DNA of 64,000 nt from Nicotiana tabacum (GCF_000715075.1 NC_134084.1:1800501-1864500), one strand, 5' to 3'; shown: positions 13,001 through 24,504, numbered from the stretch's first letter. The notes: generated from the sequence alone by a model not told the origin. Made by a program: numbers and translations.

Positions 13001-15459
13001 CTGTGTTTTCTGGTTATTACAAGCGTGAGGACCTCACGAAAGAAGTCATGATTGATGGGTGGTTTCACACAGGTTTTTCTGCTTTCTTTTTTTCACTTGT
13101 GCTGATAAATGTCCCACTCGTTAAAAAGCTTTAATTGGATTCATCTCCAAAAAACCTTTTTCAGGGGATATTGGTGAGTGGCAACCAAATGGTAGCTTGA
13201 AGATAATTGATCGCAAGAAGAACATTTTCAAGCTATCACAAGGTGAATATGTTGCAGTCGAAAATTTGGAGAATATATATGGCAATAATCCTGTTATTGA
13301 CTCGGTAAGTGATCCCCTTAGATACATTGACCTCTTAACTATAGCAATTTGGTGATTTCATATGTGCAATTTATTTTCTGAACAAATAATAGCAATTTGG
13401 TGATTTCATATGTGCAATTTATTTTGAACAAATAAGGTAGAACATTTTCATCTGCTATGTTCACTGCCTATGATATATCTGTGTGGACTGTTAAAAGAAA
13501 GAAGCATTATTCGTATAGGCAGCAATATTTAATCCTAAAAGCTGATAAATTGTCTCCTGAGTCAAACTTAATGCCACTGCTTTCTGTAAAATTCTCTTAG
13601 CTTTGCCAATCTTGGCAACATGATATTCTAAGAGTTAGTATTCCGGTTGGGCATAATGAAATGACTATTAATATAGAATAGAGCATATTGTATAAGTGTT
13701 AAGCCACCACACAGTGTTGATAAAATGTATTCTGCATAATGTAATGAATATTCATATAGAATAGAGTATATTGGTAAATCTAGTTTTTATTTATGCTCTT
13801 TAGAGATTAAAGCCATCATTATCTCTAATAAGTCGAGTTCGATGAGCCTCATCAGCCCGTGCTGCATCTTCTGCCTACTAGTAACACAGCTAACCATTTT
13901 AGACTTTACGATGCTGATTTTTCTTTTTTCTTGATTGGCTCTAGATATGGATATATGGAAGCAGCTATGAGTCTTTCCTTGTTGCTGTTGTTAACCCAAA
14001 CAAACAAGAGGTTGAAAAATGGGCTAAACAGAATGGCCTCTCTGGGGATTTTAATTCCCTATGTGAAAATCCAAAGGTGAAAGAACACATACTAGGGGAG
14101 CTCACAAAAGCTGCAAAAGAGAAGAAGGTTAGTTCTCATCACAGGGCGTTGCATAGTGAAAGGTGCTCGGGTTGCCTTTGCAGAAAAGGATATGTGAATA
14201 TGCCTTTTTTTTTTCTTTGCAGCTGAAGGGCTTTGAGTTCATAAAAGCTCTACACCTTGATCCGGTGCCATTTGACATGGAACGCGACCTTCTGACTCCA
14301 ACATTTAAGAAGAAAAGACCACAGTTACTCAAATACTACAAGGTAAATTCTCTTTAATCTCCTGGTAAATGTTAATGTGAAGATTGGTCCATGTGCAAAT
14401 ATTTCCATTTCCTCTTTGTTTTGCTGTGATTTTATTTGTTCTGTCGCGTCCAAGAAGAATGATTACTCTTTTCAACATCCAGGTCTTCATAGGGCCTTTG
14501 TATACCGTTGCATGCTCCTCCGCGTAGCTAATAATATAATCTTAATGGAATTAGGAAAAGGAGTAGACATATGAACAAGGATATATTTTGTGTTCTTCGG
14601 CTCAGGTTTTAAAAAGGAAAGAAACTTCAGTAACTTTAACCTGTAGTTGACATGGAACAACCAAAGACTGTTCTTAGCATTTTCCATGTTACAATCTGTC
14701 AACTTTGAGTCCTTTTATGTGCAATGTGTTTATGCATTTTGCTCAATGGAGCTTCATTTGCACCTACTGTTGGCACTCTGCAAATTTGATAATGAGCTCA
14801 ACTTCTATAATTTGACTATGTAAAAGAATTTGAACACCATCAGATTGGCTAAAAGATAATTAATGTTAGCTGCCCCATATTGTGATATTAGTTAACTCGA
14901 AGAAAAAGCAGGCAATCTACTACAACATGTTAAATTACAATGATAGTGCAGGTGTCGGAGTCAAGGATTTTTCACTAAAGGAAATCAAAATACAAAAAAG
15001 TAAACACATGAAGAAGTAAGGGGAATTCGCCATATAGTATATATACACAAAAAAAATAAAGATTTACCTAGCTACATATGTGTAATTCTCTGGCGGCCAC
15101 CCCTTGGATAAGGGTGGCTCCGCCACTGGATAGTGCAATTATAAAAATGTGGTAGTCCAATGCACAAAGAATCGCGCATTCACTCAGGGTCTGTAGAAGG
15201 ACCGTACACCCAGGGATATGATGTAGACAACCTACCCAAATGCAAGCATTAAGTAATTAATAGCTATTTCTATGGCTCGAACCCGTGACCTATGGTCACA
15301 TGAAGACAACTTACCGTTACTCCAAGGATCCCTTCCTGCAATTGTATATATAAGTTAAATCCTGTGATAATTCTGTTGTTTGTTTATATGTTATTGTCTG
15401 ATTTCATTTTTTACTTTGTGCAGGATGTGATTGAAACCATGTACAAGGATGCTAAATGA
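7032..15459 (+). CDS. LACS4: Long-chain acyl-CoA synthetase, LACS4-like (19 exons, complete)
   Basis: Exons: 7032-7180, 7789-7852, 7954-8043, 8190-8246, 9524-9572, 9819-9895, 10301-10340, 10429-10523, 10670-10837, 10946-11056, 11127-11214, 11500-11566, 12153-12228, 12323-12440, 12827-13072, 13165-13304, 13945-14127, 14223-14342, 15424-15459. All borders are GT-AG, phases agree, and the total is 1974 nt (657 aa plus stop), the usual family length. The product activates long-chain fatty acids to acyl-CoA with ATP. It is an ANL-superfamily enzyme, and relatives are largely ER-associated and feed wax, cutin and glycerolipid synthesis. Landmarks are the N-terminal [18 protein letters not shown], the AMP-binding loop [11 protein letters not shown] (about 228-238), YGLTETCAG (416-424) and the acyl-CoA synthetase signature [10 protein letters not shown]...[17 protein letters not shown] (499-528). 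The C-terminal [16 protein letters not shown] is conserved. The start is the first in-frame ATG ahead of the conserved N-terminus. The match to Arabidopsis LACS4 is from memory, and LACS4 versus its close paralogue LACS5 cannot be decided here. Confidence 0.95.
8457..9210 (-). mobile_element. RTE-type LINE, 3' fragment, antisense in LACS4 intron 4
   Basis: On the minus strand an open frame (9205 to 8801, 134 aa) encodes the C-terminal end of a plant non-LTR retrotransposon ORF2. It has the hallmark stretches [40 protein letters not shown] and [14 protein letters not shown]. Downstream on that strand (8800 to 8457) is a 3' UTR with GGTAAGGTCTGCGTACGCAC-like sequence, CCAGACCCCACTTGTGGGA and a (TTG)n end. 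The reverse-transcriptase core is missing, so it is a 5'-truncated dead copy. A G-run interrupts the UTR at 8640-8649. Confidence 0.85.
11312..11370 (+). repeat. 29-bp tandem duplication in LACS4 intron 11
   Basis: GTATCATTGCAGTTTAGATG... ending GACTTACT occurs twice in direct succession, each copy with an ATTGCAG that resembles a 3' splice acceptor. The real acceptor used in my model is at 11499. Confidence 0.8.
13342..13436 (+). repeat. About 48-bp tandem duplication in LACS4 intron 16
   Basis: AGCAATTTGGTGATTTCATA followed by TGTGCAATTTATTTT and GAACAAATAA is present twice in direct succession, differing by a 2-bp indel. It is intronic and has no visible coding effect. Confidence 0.8.
14950..15128. 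mobile_element. hAT-type MITE in LACS4 intron 18
   Basis: It starts AGGTGTCGGAGTCAAGG and ends GGTGGCTCCGCCACTG. The direct repeat GATAGTGC lies on both sides (14942-14949 and 15129-15136), an 8-bp target duplication typical of hAT. Internal sequence is related to the MITE at 1837-2021 (shared CATATAGTATATA and TTTACCTAGC segments). Confidence 0.7.
15145..15340 (-). mobile_element. tRNA-derived SINE (TS type), minus strand, in LACS4 intron 18
   Basis: Read on the minus strand: GGATCCTTGGAGTAACGGTAA head, TGACCATAGGTCACGGGTTC with box B GGTTCGAGCC, AATGCTTGCATTTGGGTAGG, then a degraded tail TGCGCGATTCTTTGTGCATT. It sits just downstream of the hAT MITE, so two insertions account for about 370 bp of this 1.08-kb intron. 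Confidence 0.75.
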
Positions 15460-16112
15460 ACTTGCAAGGCTGAAACTAGCAGCTTTTCTTTTTAACTCCA
15501 CTTTTTTTTGGTTTTGTTTTTGTACTGTACATATCACTCAAAGAGGATGAGATATTGTTTTAGCAAACTGGATTATCCTGTAATGCAAGGGAAGATATTT
15601 TTTTATTGGATTGCTTTAGTTTAAAGCTGAAAATGCAATTTCAGGGATTTTTTTAAAATCTGGTACTCCTACTGATTATTTCATTATTCTATTGGATGTC
15701 TTTGGTAAAAACTTATATGCACAAGATATTTATATCAATATCTACTAACTTACTATGGTTAAATAATAAATTAAGTGAGTATATGTATTAATTAATTATG
15801 ATTTAGTGATACTTATATTTGTGAAGATATGTATCATATATTTATTGGTTTGGTATAAACACCCGATACAGATAGATATGTACCGATGTGCTTGAAGGGA
15901 TCCATTCATTAGTCATTTGTGTAAGCCATTTCTGTGGATTATATTGGACGGGTCAAAAAATTGTTTGACCTTAGCCAGAAAGAAGCTAGCCGGCTAACTC
16001 AGGAGGCTACTCCTGGCGAAGCCCGCTTGCTTCGGAGTTTATAGTATTTATGTCTTCAAGTTCAAAAGAAATAACTAACTAAATGAGTTTAATGTTATCA
16101 TAGGACAACAAA
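15460..16112. other. LACS4-like 3' UTR and flank
   Basis: The T-rich stretch after the TGA (to about 15650) is the likely 3' UTR. No further gene or recognised repeat was seen up to the tRNA. Confidence 0.4.
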
Positions 16113-16183
16113 GCACCAGTGGTCTAGTGGTAGAATAGTACCCTGCCACGGTACAGACCCGGGTTCGATTCCCGGCTGGTGCA
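16113..16183 (+). tRNA. trnG-GCC (nuclear): tRNA-Gly (anticodon GCC)
   Basis: A 71-nt cloverleaf without intron. The acceptor stem GCACCAG pairs with CTGGTGC and is followed by discriminator A. Box A is TGGTCTAGTGGTAGAATAG, the anticodon loop is CTGCCAC (GCC at 16145-16147), and box B is GGGTTCGATTCCCGG. All stems pair, so this looks like a functional nuclear tRNA gene. CCA is not encoded, as expected in eukaryotes. No strong T4 terminator is visible directly after it. Confidence 0.96.
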
Positions 16184-16427
16184 CTCTGAGCTGTGATATT
16201 ATTGAACATACTGTGATACTTGGGTCTTCACAACTTTCTGATATGGGATGAAAATCTGTGCTTCTGAGCTCTTCTTTTATTTATTTTTCTTTTCATCCTT
16301 TTTATTTACTGGTATTTCAAGCTCATCAAATTATCAAGTGAAAAAATAAAAGTAGTAGTATTATTTTAGAGTTTAAGACCAAAAATTAATGACAATGCAA
16401 TTTGTGGTTAGTTGTCACTAAAAGTTA

Positions 16428-16600
16428 TGGTGGAACAGTAAGTACTCTTCCATATTTTTTAATCAGAAGTCTCAAATTCGAGACCTGAATATCGAGCCGC
16501 CCCGGGTAGGCAACACTTTACCATTTAAAGTAGAATTTTCAGTATGATTTCAGTTTAGTCGGACTCCAAAATGGATACCGAACATCGGGTGGAAACAATT
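16428..16600 (+). mobile_element. tRNA-derived SINE, second family (SolS-like), degraded
   Basis: CTCAAATTCGAGACCTG (box B-like) is followed by a body with TTTAGTCGGACTCCAAAATG and GGATACCGAACATCGGGTGG. The same end appears in reverse at 25310-25505 (CACTCGGTGTTCGGTATCC) and in sense near 24900, so these form one dispersed SINE family. Confidence 0.55.
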
Positions 16601-18410
16601 TGTCATTAGTTGGCTATCTGATCTTCTAATTTCTACACTAATTGCCAATTAACCCTTAAGGGAATAATGTTTGAAAAGTTGTATATATCGGTGTCCACAT
16701 TCTACCTTTTTTGCCTCATCATTCTATAAACACTTACTGTTTAGTTAAAAGTTCAGTTGTACTCGGTATTTACACTAAACGAAGTAATTTAACTCTTATT
16801 AAATCGTAAAATTCAAAGTGAAAATACATAGTATCATTTAACTATTTGGTTAAGCATAATATGTATATAACTTGTATTCATTTAACTTATTTTCTAAGTC
16901 GGTGTAATAGTTTTTAATGAATATTAATGACTTCAATCTAATCTAATTTGCTGCAACAAGTTAAGTACTAATCAAATCAATTATTAATATTGTAAGAAAA
17001 AGTGAGTAGCCACTAGAACTGGTTAGCCATATGGATAGTTCAATGTGCTCATCGCCCATCGACACTCAATTTTGAGTATTGATATTGAAAATACATTAAC
17101 GTGGCGCACTCTTCCTAGTCGAACTGAAATTTAAAACCAGACAAAGAGGATAGCTAAAGCGATTCTGGTGAAATCCCACGTAGATTTAACTTTCGATTCA
17201 CTCGTGAAATCCGAGCGACCCGGGTTTAGTAATGACAAACAATTTAGAGTGGCAAAAAGGTCTGTAAATGACAAGACAAAAATGGTCGGTTTCAAAGTTT
17301 AGAAAATGATAAATATTTCAAACCGACCATAGTGGCTTGGGTCCAAAATATACCTTTTTCAAAAATATTCCAAGAAGAATTGACAACTCATCTACATAAA
17401 AAAAGATTAGAAAAATAGTGACCCCTTGAATCGATCTTTGATTGAACAATTTAGTCATCCCTTCTTCTATTTTGGTCCAAGGGCTACATTTTTTAACTTC
17501 ATGTTGTTTTTGTTCTAATTTTGATACGCGCCGTGAACAAAAATTCAGTATAATCCCATAAGTATAATTTGTAAGGGTAATGCATACGCAAATCTTATCC
17601 CTACGGCCCTATTTTGTGTAGGTGGAGAAACTGTTTCCGTAGACCCTCGGTTCAAGAACGCATAAACTCAGCAATAATGAAAAGAAAATACAATAGTAAA
17701 GAAGCCACGAGAAAAGAAGCGATAATAACAACAACATAATAATAAAATCGAAGTAAGAAAAATACTAGGTAATAATAAAAATCTAAGATCATGAATATAT
17801 GAGAATAGACTTTACTTACTAATTATATTTTTAATTGAAATTTATTTTATGTTATGTCCGGCTATTGTATATATACATAATATAATTTTCTGTTTCATGT
17901 ATGTATTAAGCATGCAGTTTTTACCTAAATCTCTAATTTGTAAGGAATACTTAAGTGCGAAAAGTACGTTTATTTAGGTTAAGATAATTTCAAATTCTAA
18001 CTCCGCTTCTGTTTTTTGGAAATGATTTCAAGGTCCTGAATTCAGTTTGGGAGAGCAAAATATATCTGAAAAAGTACATTTTCATACATAACATATTGCA
18101 GAAAATTAAAAACAAAATAAAAGACCAAAAACAAAAAAATGTATGATCTTGTGGTGGAGTTTGTAAGGGGACCTTTGATGGAGTTGATGGCAATCTGCCA
18201 AAAGCAATGTGATCTTATAAGATTTGATGTCTTAGTTTCTTTCTTTCTATTTCTTCATGATAATATCAATTTAATAAAAATACCAGCGGTAATATTAGCG
18301 TTAGTCTTGTATTTTCTTATTCTTATATTTCTATTATTACTTATTGTTTCTTTCACTTTGGTATTTTACTGTTGTTACTGCTTGTTGTTTATTACTTCTT
18401 TTCTTCTTTA
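16601..18410. other. Intergenic, AT-rich, SINE/LINE tail remnant
   Basis: About 17530-17670 resembles a degraded minus-strand RTE/SINE tail (TATAATCCCATAAGTATAAT, GCATACGCAAATCTTATCCC, AACTGTTTCCGTAGACC). The rest is AT-rich with no gene or recognisable element. Confidence 0.4.
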
Positions 18411-18735
18411 CTTGATCCGAATCTATCGGAACAACCTCTCTACCTTCTCAAGGTAAGGATAAGGTTGTGTATACAATACATTCCCCATACCCAGTGACGA
18501 AGCCGGAAAAATCAATAAGGGTTCAAATTTTGAACACCCTTTGCCAGTGGGCTATGCAAGGGTGTTCAAATTCTATTTTTTTTAGTAATAATAATTAATA
18601 TTTTATCTTATACGCAATATAATTTTTTCCTCGAATGATTTTCGGCTGACCACCTTTGGCCACACATATCTTTGCGCCTTCCCATATCCCATTTGCAAAA
18701 TTAGAATGAAATTTTTGTTGTTATTGTTATAAAAG
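18411..18735 (+). mobile_element. RTE/SINE 3' tail, probably interrupted
   Basis: CTATCGGAACAACCTCTCTA and GGTAAGGATAAGGTTGTG match the tail of the SINE at 6228-6432. The (GTT)n end appears only at about 18714-18728. The intervening stretch starts CAGTGACGAAGCC, which resembles the hAT-type MITE termini, so a MITE may have entered the tail. The far terminus of that insert is not clear. Confidence 0.4.
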
Positions 18736-18794
18736 TACACCTATGGATGTTTAAGGGAGACAAGACCATAAATAAGAAAACAACATGAATATTG

Positions 18795-18915
18795 TTTCCA
18801 AATAGACCCCCGGCATCCTTCCCTCCAAAAACTTCCCACCTTGCTCTTGGGAAGACTCGAACTCACAACCTCTCGGTTGGAAGTGGGGGTTGCTTACCAT
18901 TAGAGCAACCCCTCT
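18795..18915 (-). mobile_element. SINE head fragment, minus strand (RTE-tail family)
   Basis: Reverse complement of the head of the SINE at 6228: GGTTGCTCTAATGGTAAGCA box A region, CCCACTTCCAACCGAGAGGT, GTGAGTTCGAGTCTTCCC box B region, and GGGTCTATTTGGAAACA at the end. Its 3' tail is missing. Confidence 0.7.
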
Positions 18916-19363
18916 TATCGGGACCATATATTGATAAGCGGGACCATATATTGATAAATGAAGAAGTTTATATATTTATGCATTTTTTTTTTTGCTTTAT
19001 TAGAACTCGTAATAATGAAACTAATTTATTAAAAAATTGCTTCAGAGTACCACGTTTGGAACAATTTTATTTTACATACTAAAAAATCGAAACAAGATAT
19101 AGTAATGTGGTATAAACAATTTCAAATCACGTTTTGAATATATCAAAAGTATAGATGCTAATTGCATGCAATTATTTATTTTAGGCAATATTTGCTAGAA
19201 GAAAAGTTTAATTTTGGAAAATTTGTCCTTTCCAATACGGAACGGACATTTGAAAAGGTTTGAATATTGAGAAGGACTACAAATTTGTAATATGCCTATC
19301 CGAAAGTAACATATATAAGAGTTAATTTGGGATAGCTACTCAATAGTGACACCGTTGTTTGCA

Positions 19364-19745
19364 GAAGCGGAGCCAGAATTTGAAGTTACAGGATTTAGGA
19401 TTTTTATCTTTTTATGTTAGTCGGTTCTAAAATAAGAATTTGTAATATTCAATGAATTTTTTAAGACTATAATTTGGACTAAAGTTATTGAGTTCGGCCG
19501 AATCCGGTGTCGAAACTCTAGCCCCGCCCCTACTTGTTAGCATCTTTTTATTCCAAGAAACTCGATTACAAACATAGGACATAGGAATTTTAAAATTTGT
19601 GGATTTTGAATTTGCCACAGGACTTACAGATCATCAAATTTAAAAGACCGATTATATTTACTAGATTTTTTAATACAAATATAAAATTTTAAACAAAGAT
19701 AATGAGTTCGGATGAATCCTTATTTAATAGGCTAGCTCCGCCCGT
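19364..19745. mobile_element. Two adjacent hAT-type MITE copies
   Basis: First copy, about 19364-19532: GCAGAAGCGGAGCCAGAATT start, CTAGCCCCGCCCCT end, with a TTGAGTTCGGCCGAATCC segment. Second copy, about 19570-19745: 5'-degraded, with TTTGTGGATTTTGAATT, ATGAGTTCGGATGAATCC and a GGCTAGCTCCGCCC end. Both match the 3626-3813 family. Confidence 0.55.
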
Positions 19746-19826
19746 GATTACAAATGAGAATCTTTGATCAGTTCAGTTTTTAATTCATTTCACCATTTAT
19801 GTCCTTGCAAGAAGCAATACTTATCT

Positions 19827-20251
19827 AGGAGATATTCAAAAATAGCTAGATTTACAAGTGGTCATTCAGAAATAGTCACAATTTCAAAGGTAATCGAAAT
19901 TTAGCCATTTTTCATGTAAAGATAAATCTGAACGAAAACACTGTTCAAAATTCGGAAAAATACTCCAGCATAATATACTAGAGTTTCAGTATAATATACC
20001 GGTCCAACATAATATACTGGAGTTTGGAGCACCGGTGCTTCAGTCTCCAGTATATTATACTGGAGCCAGTAAAGTATACCGGTCCAGCATAATATGTTGG
20101 AAGTTCATACACAGGTGCACCGAACTCCAGTATATTATGCTGGACCGGTCTCTATTGCAGTAAAATAGTGGCTATTTTTTATTGACTTGGTAAACACTGG
20201 CTATTTTTGAATAACCAATCCGAAAACTGGCTAGACCGTGCTATTTTAACC
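19827..20251. mobile_element. Palindrome-rich Mutator-like MITE, copy 1
   Basis: A 425-bp element with inverted ends (CAAAAATAGCTAG... / ...TGGCTAGACCGTGCTATTTT) is flanked by ACTTATCT at 19819-19826 and 20252-20259. The core is made of near-palindromes around CTCCAGTATATTATACTGGA and ACCGGTCCAGCATAATAT. It is the same family as 31265-31796 but in opposite orientation. There is no coding capacity. Mutator-like assignment rests on target duplication length in the two copies. Confidence 0.65.
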
Positions 20252-20654
20252 ACTTATCTTGTAAACGTGTTGGGCATTATAAGTTCAACATTCATTCCTA
20301 TATAACATTGTTCGTCTTATGATATATGTTATTAACAAGAAATTAAATTAGTGATACTATAGTTCATGTAATTAAGTAGAAACATTACTCCTCTATCTTG
20401 AAAAGTTTTCCAAAAATCACTTTTTGATAAATACTTAAGAATCTTTCGTGTGTACTAATAATGACGTTATAATTACATCATCATAGCATCATATAATACT
20501 AAGATATTATTATTTCTTTTTTGAACAATTTTTTTTTTGGTGTTTTAGATAAAAGTGGAGTAGTGACGTGTCGATAATCCAGGTGGATATGAGAAAAGTT
20601 TTGGACCAACCAGTCTTTTTAGTCGGCGTCTGCTCGCTGCTGAGTTGCTACTAA

Positions 20655-21342
20655 TAGAGGCGTTCATTGTTCGGTTTGGATCAATTTTTTCATAAAAAGA
20701 AATCAAATCAAGTAAGTTGGTTTTTCAAATATTAGAATCAAACCAAACAAATTAAGTTGGTTTTTTCTCGATTCGGTTTATGTCGGTTTTTCTGTTTTTT
20801 CGGTTATTTCGGTTATTTGTCGGTTTTTTCTTAAATATAAGACATATACTACCAAACACATATTCCTGCGACCACATTTTCAATGTAACACTATCAAATT
20901 AATTGCCCTTTGAGAAATCTATTATTTACCAAAATATATTGATGATAATTGAATCAAATAGTGATGAATAATTTAAGGACTCAATTAAAAATATGTTATT
21001 TTTAACACGAAATGGATTCTTACACTAAACAAAAGAAAACTACCAATTTTACTAGAATGCAAAGGTAAAGAACTATATTAAAAGTGCATCCTATTAACAT
21101 TTACCTTAATTTTTTTGAAACTTTGTATAATAATATACATATATATAGGTGTAATAATAAATTTGAAATAGCTACTCCTATAGTCGGTTTGGTTCGGTTT
21201 ATTTATGATTAAAGCCAACCAAACCAAATTTGATCGGTTTTTAAAATTCAAAACCAAAACCAAACCAAACCAAAAAGTATCGATTTTTTTGATCGATTTG
21301 GTTCGGTTTTTCGGATTTTTATGAACACCCCTAACTACAAAT
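20655..21342. mobile_element. Fold-back MITE with CGGTTTGGTT-rich ends
   Basis: The left end (GGCGTTCATTGTTCGGTTTG) is the inverse of the right end (GGTTCGGTTTTTCGGATTTT then ATGAACACCCC). Both arms are packed with CGGTTT/AACCAAACC repeats, so single strands could fold into a long hairpin. The middle is AT-rich. No open frame was found. Confidence 0.6.
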
Positions 21343-21401
21343 ATGACCCAACCCCTCTAATACTGCCAAACTTCACCTTTTTGCTAGGCGAGTCTTTTAT
21401 A

Positions 21402-21651
21402 CTCCATCCGTTCTAATTTATGTGAACCTATTTGACTAGGCACGAAGTTTAAGAAAAAAATGAAGATTTTTGGAATTTGTGGTCCTAAACAAGTCAAAAA
21501 GGGGCTTAGAGTATTTGTATGATTATAAATGCTTCTCATTAAGGGTAGAATTGTAAGTTTAAGCTAAATTGTTACCAAATTTAGAAAAGAGTCATTCTTT
21601 TTGGAACAGACCAAAAAGGAAATAGGTTCACATAAACTGGAACTGAGGGAG
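21402..21651. mobile_element. Stowaway-like (Tc1/mariner) MITE
   Basis: It starts CTCCATCCGTTCTAATTTAT and ends with the inverse (ATAAACTGGAACTGAGGGAG), flanked by TA on both sides (21400-21401, 21652-21653). The 250-bp length, CTCCCTCCGT-type ends and TA duplication fit plant Stowaway elements. A degraded relative appears at about 21665-21890 (ending GACGGGATGAGAGTA). Confidence 0.8.
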
Positions 21652-22039
21652 TAAGTTATTTAAGAATTCCTCGCCGTTGGCCAATACAGAGTTTAAGAAA
21701 AGAATAAAAAAAATTCAAAATTTATAATCTAAAATAAAAAATATTTGTGGCTATAAATCATATCATTAAATATAAAATAAATATTTTAAAATTAAATTGT
21801 TACTATAAATAAAAATATGTAATTTTTTTTAAAATTAATTAAAAAAGAAAGAGTGTCACACAAATTGAGACGGGATGAGAGTAAGATAAACTTAAGTCCA
21901 TTTAATAACCTCACCCTCAAACACCTCCTCCCCCACCTTGCACAATTCCCTTGACATGTCAAAAATAAAGTTGTAGTATCATCTATTGTAGTGACTAGGT
22001 ACTCTCAAGTTCAACAATAACGATAACAAACTCAGTGAA

Positions 22040-22300
22040 TTATCAAAAATAACGTCTGTGGAGGATAGTATGTATACAGACTTTACCCTCACGTTGTAAG
22101 GGTAAATATGATGTTTCCAATAGATCCTCGACTTAGAAAAAATACAGTCACATCGATACTCTTAACAACAACAACAATAACAACAACATACCCAGTATAA
22201 TTTCACATGGTGAGGTTTGGAAAAGGTAGTGTGTACGTAGATTTTACCCCTACCTTATAGAAGTAGAGACACATCGACACTCTTAAGTTCATTTTAATTT
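22040..22300 (-). mobile_element. Two RTE/SINE 3' tails in tandem, minus strand
   Basis: Two successive minus-strand tails are visible. About 22060-22150 has TATACAGACTTTACCCTCAC and TTTCCAATAGATCCTCGACT. About 22166-22290 opens with (AAC)n, followed by CCAGTATAATTTCACATGGT and GTGTACGTAGATTTTACCCC. Both match the 8457 LINE end. A G-run follows at 22337-22354. Confidence 0.6.
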
Positions 22301-22354
22301 TTCTTTTTTGTGTGTAGAGTGGGTTTTTCGAAAATGGGGGGGGGGGGGGGGGGT

Positions 22355-23850
22355 TTGGTGGAGGGGGAAGGGGTTACAATGATAGCCAAAAGATGCAAAG
22401 GGTACAAATTTGGATTTTGACTTTTGTAAATTGGAAGAGAGGAGTTAGGTCTGGATCACATGCAAATACAGAGAAAAGCTTTTTGGGCCATAAATGTAAG
22501 ATATGTGGGCCCATAGCTACACGAGCCCTGTCTACAGATAGCCATTCATTTCATTTTCAATGCTAACTTTACGTCTTTAATGAATATTTGGGCCCCAACA
22601 TTGATAACAGTCTTGGGAAAATGACACTGTATATCTGATCTCAAAATAATAGTTGAAAAAATATTTTTTTAATATGTATTTATGTCTGGATTATATAAAT
22701 GTTCGACTAGAGAGAGGCGAGCACCGAGCAGATGTGATGCTTTGCTCCAAATTTTCTGTTATCTCTAATTCTCTACTTCTTTTTTATTATCTATTTGATT
22801 TAGCTGATAAATCGCTCGATAACCGTCCGATAATCGATAATCATACTAATCTGCCCGATGTCTTATTGGCTGGTTAGCGGATTACTAAATTTATAAACCG
22901 ATAACTGATAAGCCAAACCATTCAACGTAAATATCCGCCTAATCCACCCGATAAACACCCCTAATCCATACTAGAAGAATTGGTCTTCAACAACTTGTTT
23001 ATTTTCTTTTCATTTTATGTTTCGGTATGAGTTATGTATTTAAGAAAGTATTTATAACTAATTATAAGGTAATTGTAAGTAATGTTATATAGTAAATTCG
23101 ATCTAAAAAGAAGAAAATCACGCTCTATAGGATTTGAACCACGACATCGTGTTAAGACGTGACCTAGAAAACGAAAACAGCGAGACCTGCGGTCTCATCG
23201 AACGAGAAGTTCGAAGATGGAGACCAGGTTCGGCACGAACTCATAAAGGTTGGTGAGAGAGGTTCAGTTGAATTTTCTTCGCTAGAACACAATGCAAAAG
23301 GGATAAAAATGAACTTTTTGATATATATAAACTACGTAATAAATTTCTTTGACATGAGTTCATTTTTAGGTGTGAATTTATAACTTTTTTTTCCGAATTC
23401 CCCTACTCAAATTTCTGGCTCCGTTATTGATTGTTCTCACCGATTAAAAAGTATTGAAAAGATCTTGGATGTTATGTTTTCTTAGATATGTGTTTAATTT
23501 CGTGCAAAAGAGAATGTGTGGGTTCAAATTTCCAATGAATGATATGTTATTTTGTAGAAAACCTAGTCTAGCTATTATTATTATTCATGAAAATGGGATG
23601 TTGCTACTTTTGACTTTTTTCATATTATTGAGTAATATGCAATTTTACTTGCTGTATATGTGCATGCACTGAGACAATATCCAAATTTGGTGGAATTTTG
23701 AAATATAGGGAGTTTAGCATATGGCTTGTCTTTATTACTTTATTTTGCTTATTATCATTGTGCTCATTTTCCACATTTTCATTACACTTGTGAATTTTTA
23801 TCTTCTTGATAGAGTATAATTTAAAGGTTCTCCATTTAAAAACTTTGTTT
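22355..23850. other. Intergenic, no gene recognised
   Basis: About 22795-22960 has repeated CGATAA/CCGATA motifs and ends CCGATAAACACCCCTAA, resembling the end of the fold-back MITE at 20655-21342. About 23105-23275 is a GC-richer patch (AGACCTGCGGTCTCATCG) that I cannot assign. Short open frames here have no recognisable similarity. Confidence 0.35.
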
Positions 23851-23852
23851 TA

Positions 23853-24486
23853 AGGCCAAATATATAGACAAGCCATTAAACTTGGCCCGATTTTTCATTT
23901 TAGCACTTTAACTCAGTCTTGTTCTATTTTGGCATTCCAGTCCATTTCTTTTGTTCCACTTCAACACAAAAGCTGACTAGATTCCATGTGTGATTTGTCT
24001 CACCCTTGTAGGCGCGTGAGAGTCATTTTTTAAGCCAAATTTCATACTCCCAACGCAGAGGCGAATCCAGGATTTAAATCCTATGGATTCAATTTTAATG
24101 TTTTTAACATTGAACCCATTATATTTTTAAAGTTATGGGTTCATATCTATTATTTTTGCAATTTTAATGAATTTTTACATACAAATTTTTACTCCGCATC
24201 AAAAGTTATGGGTTCAGTTGAACCCGTAGTTATTACTGAAAATATATATAAAAAATATTTTTTCCCCGGGAGGGGGGCAGAAAATTGAAATTAGAAAAAA
24301 AGTAAAAGAATTCCGGAGGGGGGGGGGCAGTGGGGTGGGGGTGGGGTAGCAGCTGGGTATTTGCACGCGCTGCATTTTTACCTGGGATAAAAAAAATTGT
24401 GTTAAAGTGGAACAAAAGAAATAGGATTGGAGGGCCAAAATAAAAAATTGGGCCAAATTTAATGGTCTATCTGTGTATTTGGCCTT
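23853..24486. mobile_element. Fold-back MITE with nested hAT-type MITE
   Basis: Ends are inverted over roughly 130 bp: AAGGCCAAATATATAGACAA on the left and its inverse (TCTATCTGTGTATTTGGCC) on the right, with TTCTATTTTGGCATTCCAGT paired with AGGATTGGAGGGCCAAAATA. A hAT-type MITE (GCAGAGGCGAATCCAGGATT ... GGTTCAGTTGAACCCGTAGT, about 24056-24235) lies inside. The loop has two G-runs (about 24266-24277 and 24316-24348). Confidence 0.6.
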
Positions 24487-24504
24487 GTTTTAATCCTCCC
24501 TCAC

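Noticed and set aside
18139..18456. 105-aa hydrophobic plus-strand frame
   Set aside because: T-rich AT-biased DNA gives Phe/Leu runs by composition. There is no homologue that I recognise, no promoter, and its end overlaps a SINE tail.
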